Counted from the first letter of the stretch, positions 42,801 through 55,104 are shown. The stretch is DNA of 64,000 nt from Trichuris trichiura (GCA_037903355.1 JBAJFE010000054.1:186001-250000); one strand, 5' to 3'. The notes: generated by a model from the sequence alone, not told the origin. Translations and numbers: made by a program.

Positions 42801-45800
42801 ACCATTCATGCCGGAAACTAGCAAAGCCATTAGGTCACAGCTTAACGTGGAGAGCTCGGAACTACATGACAGTTTTAAAGTAGTTTTGAAGCCTGGACAC
42901 GTCATTGGGCAAGTAGGCTACTTAGCTGAGCCTATACATTAGGACAGATGCGAATTCTTTTTAAGGTTTCTCCACTTTTTTCAAAGTTTGAAAATGATCT
43001 TGTGGAAGTGTATCGCGAAAGATTTCGTGGAGATGCACAGGTTGTTGTTGGAGATGGCGGCAAGAACGGCGTAAAGGTATGTCGTTCTATGATCATGTTT
43101 GAAAAATAATTTTGAAATGTAATCTACCTTTCTGCGTTTTATTTTTGTAACCATGCCAATATTATCAAGAAGCATATAATTTATTCACGTTAAAATTGCT
43201 GACGATATTAGACCACTTTTTTTACCTTAAAAGACTCCCAAAATCGTTTTATTTGTTTATTGTCGTCGATTATCTTTTGCTGGGATGTGTGCGGGTAGTT
43301 CAAATCGTACTGTAGTTAATTGAGCTGTTGTTCAAGTACATTAGCTTTTTCGAATTCCCGTTTACTTTGTCGGTGTAAATGGCGTTATATAATTGCTCAT
43401 CTTTTAAAAAATGAATAAGCTATACTGCGTATGACCTACAGTTACTGTGAGATTGCAAAGTTATGGATTGAATAAACATTCTGTTTCCAAACTGCTCGTT
43501 TAATGCTTATTTTTAATGCAGTCCAAGCAAGTCCAGGCAGCTCAGACGATCAAACAGATGAAGACGTTAGAGACGGAAATAAAGAACGCTGGAATGCCGA
43601 GCAGGAAAGGTTTGGAAGCCAATGCGGACGTAAACGGCTCCCTAAGTGATTCAACACTGAACGATGTTATCATTGAAACCACTGGTATGTATATCGCTTT
43701 CGTCATAATTTTTCGGAAATAATAAGCTGCTGCCGTAGAAACTATCGTCCAGTGTAAATAAGAGCATGATCTTCCTGGTAGTCAGTTACCCGTATTTCGT
43801 TCCTTTTTGTCTTAATTACTGTAAACTTAGTTTTCCAAGTGCATCTTTAAGCGCGGAAAGAGCGATTGTATGAACAGTTGCTCTATATTTTAAAAATGCA
43901 TTGAAAAGTTATCATTTGTCTTTGGGCGGCTAAGTCACGAATAATTTTCAGGTGTAAGAGCACTTTGAATTACATTAATTTCTCCTTTCAAAACATTCCA
44001 AGGCAACTTCGAAGCACCTATCGCAAGAAGGGTACTTATATTTTTCAACTTAATAAAGTTCTTCTCTTTCTTCCGGTTCTACTTGCAATTTTGACGGTAA
44101 TTGAATAATTCTAATATCGTTGGACATTTGAAATCAGGGATTTATTTCAAAATAACTACATCCAGATGCAGGAATTGTCATACATACAAGGGTTGTTCGA
44201 AAAGTTCCCGAAAATTGGCAGTAGAGACTAACGGAGTAGCGGTTTTTACTGTAACTACAGTAAAACCTCCCTAATCCGACCCTCCATAATCCGAATCCCT
44301 CTAATCTGCACTCGTGGAAGAGAGCAATAGAACGACCGTATACATTAAAGATAATTATGCTACCTGTGAACGGACAGTCACTTGGCGGCAACGGCTATAA
44401 GGGCAGCAAACAACCAGCTAGCAATCCTTTGGGCGTACGTTAACATAGGCGCAGATCAGCCACAGCTCTACCGAGTCAATCTCGACCAATAAGTTGACCG
44501 CAGCAAGGCACCTCGAGACCTAGGTTCCCCAAATAAACAGAAATTGTGGATCTAAAACTTGATGTTTTTTAGTCGTATAAAACTAAAATCTGTTCTTGAA
44601 CACAGGGTGCTTCGTAACGGGATGGGATTTCATAGTGTATGGTCTTCTACGGCTTTTCCCGTTTATCTGTTGTGCTTGTATCTGTAAATTAGACGAAACA
44701 GTTGCTCTACCAACGGACGGATGAGCCGTCATTAAGAAAAATTGTACAGATGTCAATGCACTCAACTGTTTAATATCACGGAGCTCCACCACCTCACTGA
44801 CGACGGAACTAGAGCGTTCCGAAAGCTCTGATATTAAACAGTTGAGTGCACTGACATCTGTACTATTTTTCTTAATAACGGCTCATCCGTCCGTTGGTAG
44901 AGCAGCTGTTTCGTCTAATTTACAGATACAAGCACAACAGATAAACGGGAAAAGCCGTAGAAGACCATACACTATAAAATCTGTTCTCGTATAACGCAAT
45001 GATCAGCCTCTAACTCAATTCGTTTTTGAGCCAACAGAGCTGGCCAGCAATTACGAATATGGAAAAATAAGTTCATGTGAACTATTTCCCGTGTCGCTTC
45101 ACGGTACAGCGTCCACACCATTTAAGAAACTGGTTTCTGCTAGTCAGTCGTTTTCCTTGATCAGACGGACTTCGCTGCGCTCGTTAAGCTATTCACGGCT
45201 TGCGGAGACTGACATCACGCTGTAGACGCCAGGAACATGCATCTAAAATTGAATTACCTGCTTTTCTGTCGCTTACTGTAAGCCTCCTCCATGATCCGAA
45301 TTTTTCCGTAATCCGAACTACTTTCTTCCCCGACGCGTTCGGATTAGGGAGGTTTTACTGTATTATCTGACTTTCAATGACACTCTAGTCCATTAGTAAC
45401 ATTAGGTGGATGATATTAGCTTGAAAGAATTCACAATGAAAAGTTCACACGTCTGGTCTGTTGAGGCATTCTGCAAATAGGTGCCAGGAACCCTTAGTTA
45501 ACCGCTTTTTAAGATTGTAAACGTTTTGCAAACTTCAAAAATCTTCTCATTCCATGCGATCCAGGAAGTTGAATAGACTGAGATGCCCATGATTGGGACA
45601 ATGGAGGTTCCATGGAGTGGGCTAAGGGAGCACCTCTTTAAAAGTATTTGGCATTTCAGCGTATGACCACTTAGCTGCTATGCTTAAGTCGTTTGAAGAA
45701 TTGGGATTCCAATTGAAGGAGCGAACTAATGAAATGAAGCGGTTGAAATCAAGTATCCAATCAATTGGTAGGATAAACGACGGGTAAATGCCCAAATTGA

Positions 45801-46787
45801 GTGCGGCTTATTTTAGAGACCAAATTGTTTTCCAAGATTGAAAAGCAGTTGGAACAAGACCATGAAATGTTACGAAGGGAACTAGCCAAAAAGCAAGCGG
45901 AATATTTTAACGTCACCGGCAAAAAGAATTTCATCACGGGTAGTCATCATATGTTTGACGTCTATCTAATTTATTTTGTTTGAATTTCAGGGGCTCAAGT
46001 GGGCTCCACAACGGTCAAGGTTGAATCGGGCAAAAAGAATGAATCAACTGAGTTGAGACAACAAGCATTGGCTAGTTCTAAAGCCGAAGTGACCTTGTCC
46101 GAAGAGAAAACCAAGGCCAAGCCAAGTAAAACAAAGCAACATGCGGGCGAGGAAGTTGCTCTGGATTTCAGCCGCTTAGATGTCCGTGTTGGTTTAATTA
46201 AGACAGCTCGCAAACATCCAGATGCCGATTCTTTGTACGTGGAAGAGGTAGATGTCGGCGAAGGTAAACCGCGAACGGTGATTTCTGGTTTGGTCAATTT
46301 TATCCCGGTTGATCAAGTGCGTTGGATAGTGTATTGGCTTAAAGTTTTATTCTTTGTCTGTTAAAGATGCAAAATCGCCCTGCCGTGCTTTTGTGCAATT
46401 TAAAGCCCGTAAAAATGCGCGGCATCGAATCTCAGGCTATGGTCTTGTGCGCTTCAACAAAGGAAGCGGTTGAAATTTTAGAACCACCTGCTGGAAGTGT
46501 ACCTGGTGATCCTGTCATATGTCCTGGATACGAGGGTAACGGATGTGAATATTTACGCATTTCCTTTTTCAAGCTGACCTTGTTTGTCCTTTTACTTCGA
46601 GTATGCAGTAGTTAATTTAGGCATACCAGAAAAACAGTTAAACCCGAAGAAAAAGGTTTGGGAGGCTGTCCAGCCATCATTGCGTGTGGATTCTGATGGG
46701 CGTGCGTGCTTTAAATGCACCCCTTTGCAGGTTGCCGGAAAAGGTGAAATATTGGCCCCCTCTTTGCGAGAAGTGCCAATCAAATAG
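39863..46787 (+). CDS. mars-1: Cytosolic methionyl-tRNA synthetase with C-terminal EMAPII domain
   Basis: Charges tRNA-Met. About 18 short exons give roughly 930 aa; the first recognised exon (39863-39979) begins behind a splice acceptor, so a short 5' exon is missing. The catalytic core has [18 protein letters not shown] (the HIGH motif as HLG), [16 protein letters not shown], zinc-knuckle cysteines ([28 protein letters not shown]), [20 protein letters not shown] and [12 protein letters not shown] (KMSKS motif). The helical anticodon domain includes [16 protein letters not shown]. After a coiled-coil linker (exons 45660-45767 and 45817-45939) comes an EMAPII/Arc1p-like tRNA-binding domain: [44 protein letters not shown]. 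The phases of exons 43522-43684 and 45660-45767 match, so this is one fused gene, as in C. elegans, rather than MetRS plus a separate AIMP1. The join 42536/42581 is one base out of phase. The 43685-45659 intron hosts transposons. Confidence 0.93.
44187..44217 (+). repeat. Solo mariner terminal inverted repeat
   Basis: The sequence ggttgttcgaaaagttccc matches the inverted ends of the mariner at 53850-55104. No transposase or second end is found nearby, so it is a fragment left in the MetRS intron. Confidence 0.7.
44588..44990. repeat. Foldback element with one hammerhead-like motif (subfamily GGAAC), nested
   Basis: Arms of 146 bp (44633-44778 and 44829-44974) surround a 50-nt loop. The complete terminal block is on the left this time (mirror of atgaaatcccatcccgttac…gtgttcaag, 44593-44633). 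The loop holds one plus-strand motif, while its minus-strand partner is absent, so this copy is a deletion relative to the 38-kb palindrome. Confidence 0.9.
44797..44824 (+). ncRNA. Hammerhead-ribozyme-like motif
   Basis: CTGACGA, C, GGAAC, loop TAGAGC, GTTCC, GAAA. Identical to both 38.5-kb motifs although the surrounding arms differ. Confidence 0.75.
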
Positions 46788-49265
46788 GGCAAGAAGTTAA
46801 TAAATACTGTTGAAGGTAGAATTCGTTTTACCGCTTCACTGAATATTGCAGTATTTCAGCAACGCGTTTAAAATTTTTCTGTGCTAACGACTGTGAAATG
46901 CCTATACGAAATGTTTAAACTTACTGTAAAGCTGTAAGCAGGAATTTGCGAAGTCATTTAGGATTAAGTAAACCGTAAACAAGACTAAAAATAATTACCT
47001 GTTAACTTTTTAGCAAAGCTACTTCCGAGCATAGTATGGATATGGTTTTTATGCATTGTATGTTGTTATTTGCAAATGCAGCTACGGCCGCACGGTTACT
47101 TATTCGTACAGGTGGTTTGTCGATCTTACAAAGTTTTGCGACAGACCACAACGGCTTATCTTTGTGCTGTAACTCGTCGTCGCTAATATCATCATTCTGA
47201 GACCTTTCAGCACTTAATGATTATTTGCTCATATTCAAAAGCCGTATTCCTTTCAAGCATGGTTGTGCATATCAGCGGCATTGTCTGCACAAGTGAAATC
47301 GGTTGACTACTCAGATGGATGCAGTAACTACAATTTTACGTGTTTTTGCACGCTGTGTTGATTCCGTCTTATCGCGGCGGCATGTTCTCTGAGAAAGTTA
47401 CTAGAAAAAGGTTTAGGTCTTTTGAAGCTTGCTCGATCAAGTCGTGATCATTAAAAAATGAAAACGTACAAACAGCGAGCGACAGTGGAAATGTTGAAGT
47501 GAGCATTCTGCGGCAACGAAAGATTGTCAACGCGGTAGTGAGATTTTGTCCAACCATATTTAACGTTTTTATCTGTATCCAGACAATAAGTATGTTCTAA
47601 GTAAACGGTAATAAATTTTCAGCGAATGAGAGCGTAATTTCCAAAAAACGTAATAACTCGAACTGCCTTCTGAAAATCTGTGCACCTGATCATCAAAACT
47701 GCAAATGAGCCGCCAATTTTGGATGTTACTGTTTTACTGTAGTTGCACTGCCTGTCATGATAGATTCTCACTTTTTGAGTTATGTAACCAACTGGAAATT
47801 AATAATGGAAAGCAGGTACAATTGACCTTCAGACGAGTGACAGTAATCATGTCAACAGCGGAATTTTTAAAAACGCTATTCGCGGCAAGGTGCGTCTGTT
47901 ACATTCCCAGAAAGTCAAATAGTAACCGTAGAAATGCTTAAAGGATTTCTCTGCCATTATTAAATCTCGGTAACGTCTGCGTACCGCTGTTTGAACTAAT
48001 TGTTTTCTCAACCTTTCCTGTGTCGCTTTTTGCACCTACCGAAACCTACACTTATGCATCGCAGAAACTTGCACGAATAACTATAAATAAGTTATTGTTG
48101 ATGTGATTACTGCAGCTCGTTTTGCTTTTCATAACCTAACGTACCTACTTTCCATTTACTTTGCAGATTACTGTATGTTTGGGGGGCGATAGGAAAAAGG
48201 TCCAATATTTCTATGACCAACTGAAAAAAGGCCACTTTTCAAACATTCCTGTGACATTTTTACATTTAGAAGTTCTATGATATGTTGGTAACCGCGCAGC
48301 TTAAAGAATCGAACATTAACCATGCTGATCCGATGGAACTGTAGGTTTTCCTACGTCGGAGGAATAATTCCGGATCTTGTCGTTTCCGCGCTTACCGTCT
48401 GAAAAATGTAGGCTTCTTTCTTCCAAGCATGCGGCCACACTGTTGTGCGCTCGCTGGCGAGCATGGTAATCATCTTATTCTGCTCTGGCGAGCCCGCCTT
48501 AACTGAAATATAACCTTTATGTTTAGGCTTAAGCTTAGATGACGGTAGAACAGGTTGGCCAGCAAAGTTATAGTGTAATAGTGGGGCGACTAAGAGACAA
48601 AGCCTATAAAGATTAAACAGGTCCAACATTATTAACGTGCTTTGAGTATAAAAACTTTCGTAATAGTTAAGAAAATTTTTATATTCTGTCAACAGGAGAG
48701 TATTATGCATACATTAATCTTTCAATTATATGCGAGTTAAAGTTCAGTTAAACCCTTTTATTGTTAATTTTAAGTCACGCTGTTACATATCCTCGAAACA
48801 AATTAAGACCTGCATTTGGAGAAAAAGCACATAGTGAGCTTCTTACGCGTTTGCTTGCGTATCATTAAGTCTTACTGTGGATAATCGTGGCTGCTTTTCG
48901 GCCTACCTGAAAGGTAGCTTATGTTGTGGTCCGAGAAAGTGCTCGGGTAGATATGATTGCTTTTTCTTCACCTTTGCATTAAGTAGCCGTTTATTTATCT
49001 AACGTAAACTGAATCGAGCTCCAATTTTAGGCGGCATGCTACAAAATTTGTTTATGTTAATGACTTGAAAACGTTTACGTCTGTTGGACTTTTAGTTTCC
49101 GTTTTCATGCAGTAACGATATGTGAAACCCTATTCGTGCGTTTAGACTACCCAAGGACGCCAGGCCGCAGAGCTGTTAGCATAATCCTGACTAATGCTTT
49201 GAGAAGATTATTGTTTGAGCGAATTACCATCAGTAGGTGTTGGGGATTGTTGTGCAGTCGTCACA
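46788..49265. other. Intergenic between MetRS and the DAG lipase
   Basis: An AATAAA at 46798 is a likely MetRS poly(A) signal. A minus-strand stretch at 48400-48510 lies between ttatatttcag and gtaagcgcg and could be an isolated exon, but the translation (SVKAGSPEQNKMITML…) is not recognised. Confidence 0.4.
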
Positions 49266-51311
49266 ATGCCCTCCATACGAATGTTCAACAGAAGATGGGC
49301 TGTTGGATCTGATGATTTTGTGTTCCCAGCCCTGACGGAAGCGTTCGTTCGTTCAATCTGGTTAGCGTTGCTCATTGTTTAACTTGTCTTTTAACGTTCT
49401 CTGTTGCAGGTTCATTGTGATCATTTGCGTTTATGCCATACGGTCCCCAGAGAAATGCGAGTTTGCGCACTCCTTGAGACTTTATGTTGTTTTTATACTG
49501 ATTCACAATGCAGTGCTGATCGCTCATAGCCTTTACACAGCTTATGTGAGTTCCCAGGGGACAATCTTCAATGCTGTACCGCGTCGCCTTGTGCCTAAAC
49601 TACTGTACTTTCGGTGCATTTTTTTTATTTTTGACGTTGTCCTCGCAGTAGTCGGTGCCAGCTTAGCATCGCGAGCTGTTTCGTCCGGTACTTGCAATCA
49701 TTTCTTTTTATTGTCCATTCAAGTCTTAGTTGTCGCGTCATGGCTTGTGGTAGCAGGAACACTGTTGGGAGTATGGCTGATCTTTGATCCTCTCGGTCGA
49801 CTTCACCACGACGACATAAGAATGGCAAATATGGCACCTTCGGTATGGAAGGCTCGTTTGCAAAGAGCACTTTGCTGTTTTAGCAGCAGCGATCGAAGCA
49901 AAATGGCTGTAGAAGAGGCTGCTGAAGTTTTTACCTTTTTGTTTGAAGATGCTGACTTAGTTTTTACAGACATCTTTGCCGGTAAGTTTTCATTTTGACC
50001 TGCGCGTCAAGGAAAATAGTTGTTCTTCCAGGATTGCTGCTTTTGGCTGATAGCAGAGAAAATCAGCTACAACAGTTAGGTGCCAAATGTGAAGATCAAG
50101 ATGCCACTCCATCTTGGATGAACGCGCGATTGGCGGAGCGCTTTATGGAAATCTCTTTAGGCGTTTACGGTTGGCCGTACTACGTTTGCAGTTCTCCGTG
50201 GTTCTGCAGACCTCTGTTCAAATTGCTAAGCCATTCGCGATGCTGCTACCAGTGCCGATGTGATTCTGTTTTGGTCATTCGCGATAACTGTTGCATGTGT
50301 AACTCTGTTGCCTTTATGCTTCACACAAGCCTTGCAGAGGCGGACCTGTTTTACGTTAACTACCACAACGAAATCTGGGAAACCCCATTCATTGCATGCG
50401 TGGATCATTCTACTCGAAATATCGTCGTCGCTATTCGAGGCTCTTTTTCACTGCGTGATGCTTTAACTGATCTTTGCATAAGGGAAGACTGTTTAGAGCT
50501 TATTACTGAAGGAAGCTACCTAAATAATGATATACCGACTAAGTGCTACGTTCACCGTGGTATTCTTAAATCGGCACGATATGTATGCGACAAGTTAAAT
50601 GGAGAGAATGTTCTTGGCGATTTGTTTGTTCTCCATCCAGACTACGGTCTTGTTGTGACGGGTCACAGCTTAGGAGCGAGCGTGGCGTCGGTGGTCAGTC
50701 TCCTGCTTCACTCTACCTATCCATCCGTACGTTGCTTTGCGTTTTCTCCCCTCGGTTGTGTTGCAGACGAGAATACAAGCCATTATATGAAGAAGTTCGT
50801 CTGTACGCTTGTATTAGGAGACGATTTTGCTTGCCGACTATCTTACCATTCGCTCGTACGTCTAAAAGCTTTAATAAGAGAGGCGCTAGAGCGATGCAAC
50901 AGGCCAAAATACGAGTTATTGGTCAGGGGATGCTTTCATTGGCTCTTCACGAGTAGAAACCATCGATACAATGAAATAATAGATGATGAAGAATCTACCT
51001 GCGAGTCTCAGGAAAGCAGTAGGCAGAAGGGTTCCTCCAATCTCACTGATCGTCTTACGGCCAAATCAAAACCGAGCTACAGTGCTAGCGATGCCGTCAG
51101 CAATGGACAGCAGTGTCGTATAAAACTTTGCTGTCCGGGTCGCATCTATCATTTGGTTCGTACCTGTCCTTGGAATGGTAGTTTTACGATCAAGAATTGT
51201 GAAGCTGCAGGTTTTGAAGAAATCCGCTTGAGCAGTTCAATGATCAGCGATCACTTTCCTCAGTCGATGATGAAGGCACTGCGCTCGCTCTCTCTAGTCA
51301 GTCATTTGTAA
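49266..51311 (+). CDS. sn1-specific diacylglycerol lipase (DAGL)
   Basis: Three exons (49266-49360, 49410-49981, 50032-51311) in consistent phase give 648 aa, close to vertebrate DAGL-beta. The N-terminus MPSIRMFNRRWAVGSDDFVF matches the conserved DAGL start and fixes the ATG. Hydrophobic transmembrane segments occupy roughly residues 28-170. The lipase fold follows: IVVAIRGSFSLRDALTDL, YVHRGILKSARYV, then the nucleophile elbow VVTGHSLGASVASVVSLLL with catalytic Ser, CFAFSPLGCV, LGDDFACRLSY with an Asp, and near the end DHFPQSMMKAL with the catalytic His. The enzyme releases the sn1 fatty acid of diacylglycerol to give 2-monoacylglycerols such as 2-AG, at membranes. The regulatory loop typical of DAGL-alpha and its long tail are not present. 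Confidence 0.92.
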
Positions 51312-52534
51312 GAATACTCGCGTCTGTGCCTTCAAAAGAGGCGTTTTATTTCAACTGCTTCACGAACGAGTAAACATTTTCCGTAGACAAAGCGCAACCG
51401 ACAGCCTTTAAGTAACCATTAAAAATGCTTGTAAACAAGCTGAAGTGCTTGATTTCAACTTCAGACTTTCTTTTGCTGTCTTTTGTCAGAATTAGAAGCA
51501 GTCTCACGAATTTACCATTAGATGTCCAGTTCTCTCAATGATTTTTAATTTAGATGCGGTCTGCTGCGTATTTGTGTACTTTTCTCTCACTGCTGCCACA
51601 AGTTCGAATTTGCATGCTAAAATTGTAACTTTGACGAGAGGCTGACTGTATCACCCATATACTGCGTTTACAGAAGGAAACCGTATATCTGAGTTCAGAC
51701 ATGGAAACAGGACTGCCTGCTTCTAGCTGAGTCAATCCGGATATGTCTAGCTGAAGCGTGCCGTAAGCATACTGTTAACTACTCGGATTCAAAATTCAAG
51801 AATAGATCAGCAGCATTTATTGAGCAGTCGAACATGATACGACCTGAATTCGCTTCAACTTGACTTCAGTTCAACTTAGCCTAAAAATGATTGGTCCTGT
51901 TACCATACTTGCAGTCACGTACACAATGTCCCGTATACGTAATACACAGAAGGTATGTACAGTAACTACACAGCTAGCACGTGCGTATGCCATAAACAAA
52001 TGAGTGGCTACATGCTGCTTACATGTAAGACGTTTTCGTCTCTTCAAGGTTTCTACAACATATACGTAATGTAAAGGTAATGTATCGTCGTTAGACATAG
52101 ACATATTTATTGGATGTGCGGCATTCACGCAGGATACTTTGCCTGTAAGCGGAGCATGTGCTATAGCCACGGTTTCTATGGTGCATATGCCGTATGTAAT
52201 GCTATATGTACTTGAGTACGAAACATATTTACGTCATATATGGTATACGTTGCTTACAACTAAGATAATTACGGCATACGTGTAGTATCTGTATTCACAG
52301 GAGTCTATAGGGTCTACAGCCACACATATAGTACTTTTGGCATATAAAATTGCTCACAGGACATAGGTATGCCATATACGGTATGCAAGCGCTACAAATT
52401 GCTTTGAACAGGATACCTGAGATGTCTCGAGTCTCCAGGCACACTCGTACTGCCTGTGGTCTACACTGTTGCGTCAAGTGAGTATTTATGTCGCCTACAG
52501 CGTACATGTGGTACATTACTTATAAAAAAAGATA
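51312..52534. repeat. Intergenic stretch rich in TACGTA/GGCATAYG-like short motifs
   Basis: No gene was recognised. From about 51880 to 52520 short words recur on both strands: gtatacgtaatac, acatatacgtaatg, catatgccgtatg, tggtatacg, cggcatacg, ggtatgccatatacggtatg. They do not form a tandem array with fixed period. Possibly a decayed satellite or a cluster of binding sites. Confidence 0.4.
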
Positions 52535-52590
52535 AACCAAAACCATGAAATATCATCTCGTTACGAAGCACCTCGTGTTCAAAAAAAAGA
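52535..52590 (+). repeat. Solo PLE/foldback terminal block
   Basis: The sequence accatgaaatatcatctcg, ttacgaagcacc and gtgttcaaaa match the outermost 45 bp of the 38- and 44-kb foldback elements. No hammerhead precedes it. The Tigger element begins 2 bp to the right. Confidence 0.65.
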
Positions 52591-52592
52591 TA

Positions 52593-53759
52593 CAGTCGGC
52601 CCTCGTTATCCGCGGTTAATTCGTCCAAAATTTTCAACGTTTTACCACGTTATTAAGATACCCTACGAAAAAGGCCAAATAGCTTATATTCTAGGCGCAT
52701 ATTTCGTCCTGCCCCCCTGAATTCCCTCCGCAACGGTTATCATACCTAATGATCCTTCGAAGCTTGGTACTACAAAACCCAGCTACGAGATGATGACGTC
52801 AATGAGACTGCGCTTGTCCAGTGGGGTTAGCCATCAGGGTTCAGGCCATTAGATACAAGAAAGGATGAAAGTAAGATTCACTTTCTCTAAACTAGTGGGA
52901 ATCGCCAATGAGCTAAGCGATGTACTGGTGCGCGGAATGGGTACAGCGCAGGGGAAATATAAAATACGTAGGCGCACTTAAGCAAAAATAGTGAACACCA
53001 CACAGAACACGTCTGCATAGAGCGAAATGTTTATGGTAGAAACGTTTAGCGCATCAGGAATCAATTTACCCATTTTCTGTACGTGGGCGCAGATTCCCTG
53101 GAGACCGACCAGTCCTGAGGTTTCTTGAACTTGTTGATAGCGAAACTTCTCGTCTTAAAATGTTAAGCTCTGCAGCTGCCGGTGCTTTATCTAAAAACAC
53201 TGTTATACGGAATTGTCTCTCCCTTTTTTTCGCTTCGTCGAATAAATCCTGCAGCGGCTTCAGCGAACTCGTTATTCCTCGTGTAACCATAATGCCACGT
53301 TCCATGGATAGAACGCATTCAGCAATCATAGCTTTCAGGACCTGAGCTTGCCAGAAAATACTGGCAAGCTTTTGCAGCGTCCAATCGGAAGGTGTTTATG
53401 CTCCTATATCTTCCATAACGTAGTCGTCGCTGCCCGTAGGTGACTGCATCAGTTACTCGAGTTCCTCGTTGGTGAACGGTTTTCCACAAACTTCTATGCG
53501 CTCTCTGATATCGTCTTCTATTATGTCGGAGAAACCCTCACCTCCCAACTCCTTGGCAATATTCACTTATGTCCATGACCTCCTCATCGATGGCACCTAA
53601 GTCCGCGCATTCACTGACTGCGTCCTTTCCACAAACGCTTCCAGCAACCACTGACTGTTCTAGGCGTTATCTCGTATACTGGTGTGTAAAAGATGACGTC
53701 ACTATATCACGCCGGACAAGCCGCGTTGTGCAGAACCCGCAGATGACGAGGGCCGACTG
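52593..53759 (-). mobile_element. Tigger/pogo deletion derivative (1.17 kb)
   Basis: The ends CAGTCGGCCCTCGTTATCCG and its near-mirror (CAGTCGGCCCTCGTCATCTG on the minus strand) are flanked by TA on both sides. The interior, read on the minus strand, keeps only the C-terminal part of a Tigger transposase with stops and frame changes: DDIRERIEVCGKPFTNEELE, LMQSPTGSDDY and later AMIAECVLSMERG. The catalytic core is deleted. It is a different Tigger subfamily from that at 2.5 kb, to judge by the termini. Confidence 0.85.
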
Positions 53760-53849
53760 TATTCGTAATATCGAGTTTCTCTACGGCACGCGTGCAGCAT
53801 GCCACAAGGATACTACAGATGGTATAAATACATCCCACGGGCAAGAATA

Positions 53850-55104
53850 CGAGGGATGCTCGGAAATTTCACGGAAATACGGTGCCGTGTCTAACAGGAT
53901 GCCAAACGATGGGCCAAAACATGTTTAATCTTATCTCCGTTATCTTCAGACTTGTACGGAAAGGTAGTCTTATCCGACGTTGCGCCAGTATGGTACAAGC
54001 TGCTGCTAAAGTAATCGTTTCTCTCGTGATATAGAAAATCTTTATTTTCAGATCAGAGCTAAAATTAAATTTCTACCCAAGCTTGGTGGGCAGCCGAAAA
54101 GGATTATTCAATCTTTGCAGCAGGTCTACGGAAGTAGCGCACCATCTAAATCGGTTGTCTATAAGTAGATAAGGCGTTTCAAGGAGAGCAGAGAGGCTAT
54201 CGAAAACGACCAGAGAGCTGGAAGACCAGTAACCGCAACGAGCAAAGGAACCGTGGTCCTTGTCCGGAACCTAACGGAAGGAGGCCGCAAAATTACCATC
54301 AGGAAGAATTGCTAGAATGGCTGGGATCTCCCTTTCATGCGGTATTCCCATTTGGAATACTGCATGAAACCCTTGGTCTAAGGAAGCTTTCAGCTCGGTG
54401 GGTCCCGAAAGCGTTGAGCGAAGAACAGCTGGTTAACCGTTCTCGGGAGCTTTTAACGAAGATTGCAGCAAATGAGACCGGGTTTTTTGACCGTATCGCC
54501 ACAGGAGATGAAAAACGTGGATCTACAATATGAGAGTAAAATCCAATCCAAGCAGTGTTGCCTGGTCCAGTCCAGCAGAGAGCAGCCGGCTAAAAGGTTA
54601 TGGCAAGCATGTTCTGGGACTCGGACGGAGTAATTCTGACTGACTGAGGGAGAATGCGAACAGCACAGCAAGTTAAGGCAGTACGCATAATAAAAAACGC
54701 ACTGGCAAGCAATCTCAGTGGCAAGTTGCAAGTCGGTGTCCTCTTCCATCACGATCACGCGCCGGCTCATTCATCAAGGACTGTGAGGAGTGTTCTTCCT
54801 AAGTTTCGGTGGGAAGCCATTCCACACCCGCCCTACAGTCCAGATGTTGCCCTGTCAGACTTTTTCTTCTTTCCAAAGTTAAAAGAACATTTAAAAAGCA
54901 CGCTGTTCGAGTCAACTGATGACGCGAAACGCGCCGTCTCGAATTGGTGCAATAACCCTCAGGATTCTACAAGGAAGATCTGCGGAGGTGGAGACCGTCT
55001 GCGGAAGTGCCTAGAGGTTGGCAGAAGATACGTTGAGAAATAATTTTGATTACGCAAATAAAACTTTTATTTAATTTTTCCAGGAACTTTTCGAACAACC
55101 CTCG
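53850..55104 (+). mobile_element. Mariner transposon (D34D), inactive
   Basis: A 1255-bp element with TA duplications at both ends (53848-53849, 55105-55106) and diverged inverted ends (cgagggatgctcggaaattt; mirror of aacttttcgaacaaccctcg). The coding remnant runs in several frames. An N-terminal helix-turn-helix region starts near 54050 (LPKLGGQPKRIIQSLQQVYG). The DDE core follows: TGDEK, HHDHAPAHSS and SPDVALSDFFFFPKLKEHL. The last two Asp are separated by 34 residues, which defines mariner. Many stops and frameshifts make it non-functional. Confidence 0.92.

Larger units (their letters stand above)
44258..45360. mobile_element. Pogo/Tigger-type non-autonomous element (about 1.1 kb)
   Basis: Perfect 22-bp terminal inverted repeats start CAGTAAAACCTCCCTAATCC on both strands, and both ends are flanked by TA, the pogo-type target duplication. 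The interior has no transposase and repeats the taatccga motif subterminally. A hammerhead foldback element (about 44588-44990) is nested inside, so it inserted later. The whole lies in an intron of the MetRS gene. Confidence 0.9.

Noticed and set aside
45660..46787. A separate AIMP1/p43 gene rather than the C-terminus of MetRS
   Set aside because: The exon ending at 43684 needs a phase-1 partner and the exon at 45660 provides it; no start codon with a plausible upstream region is needed.
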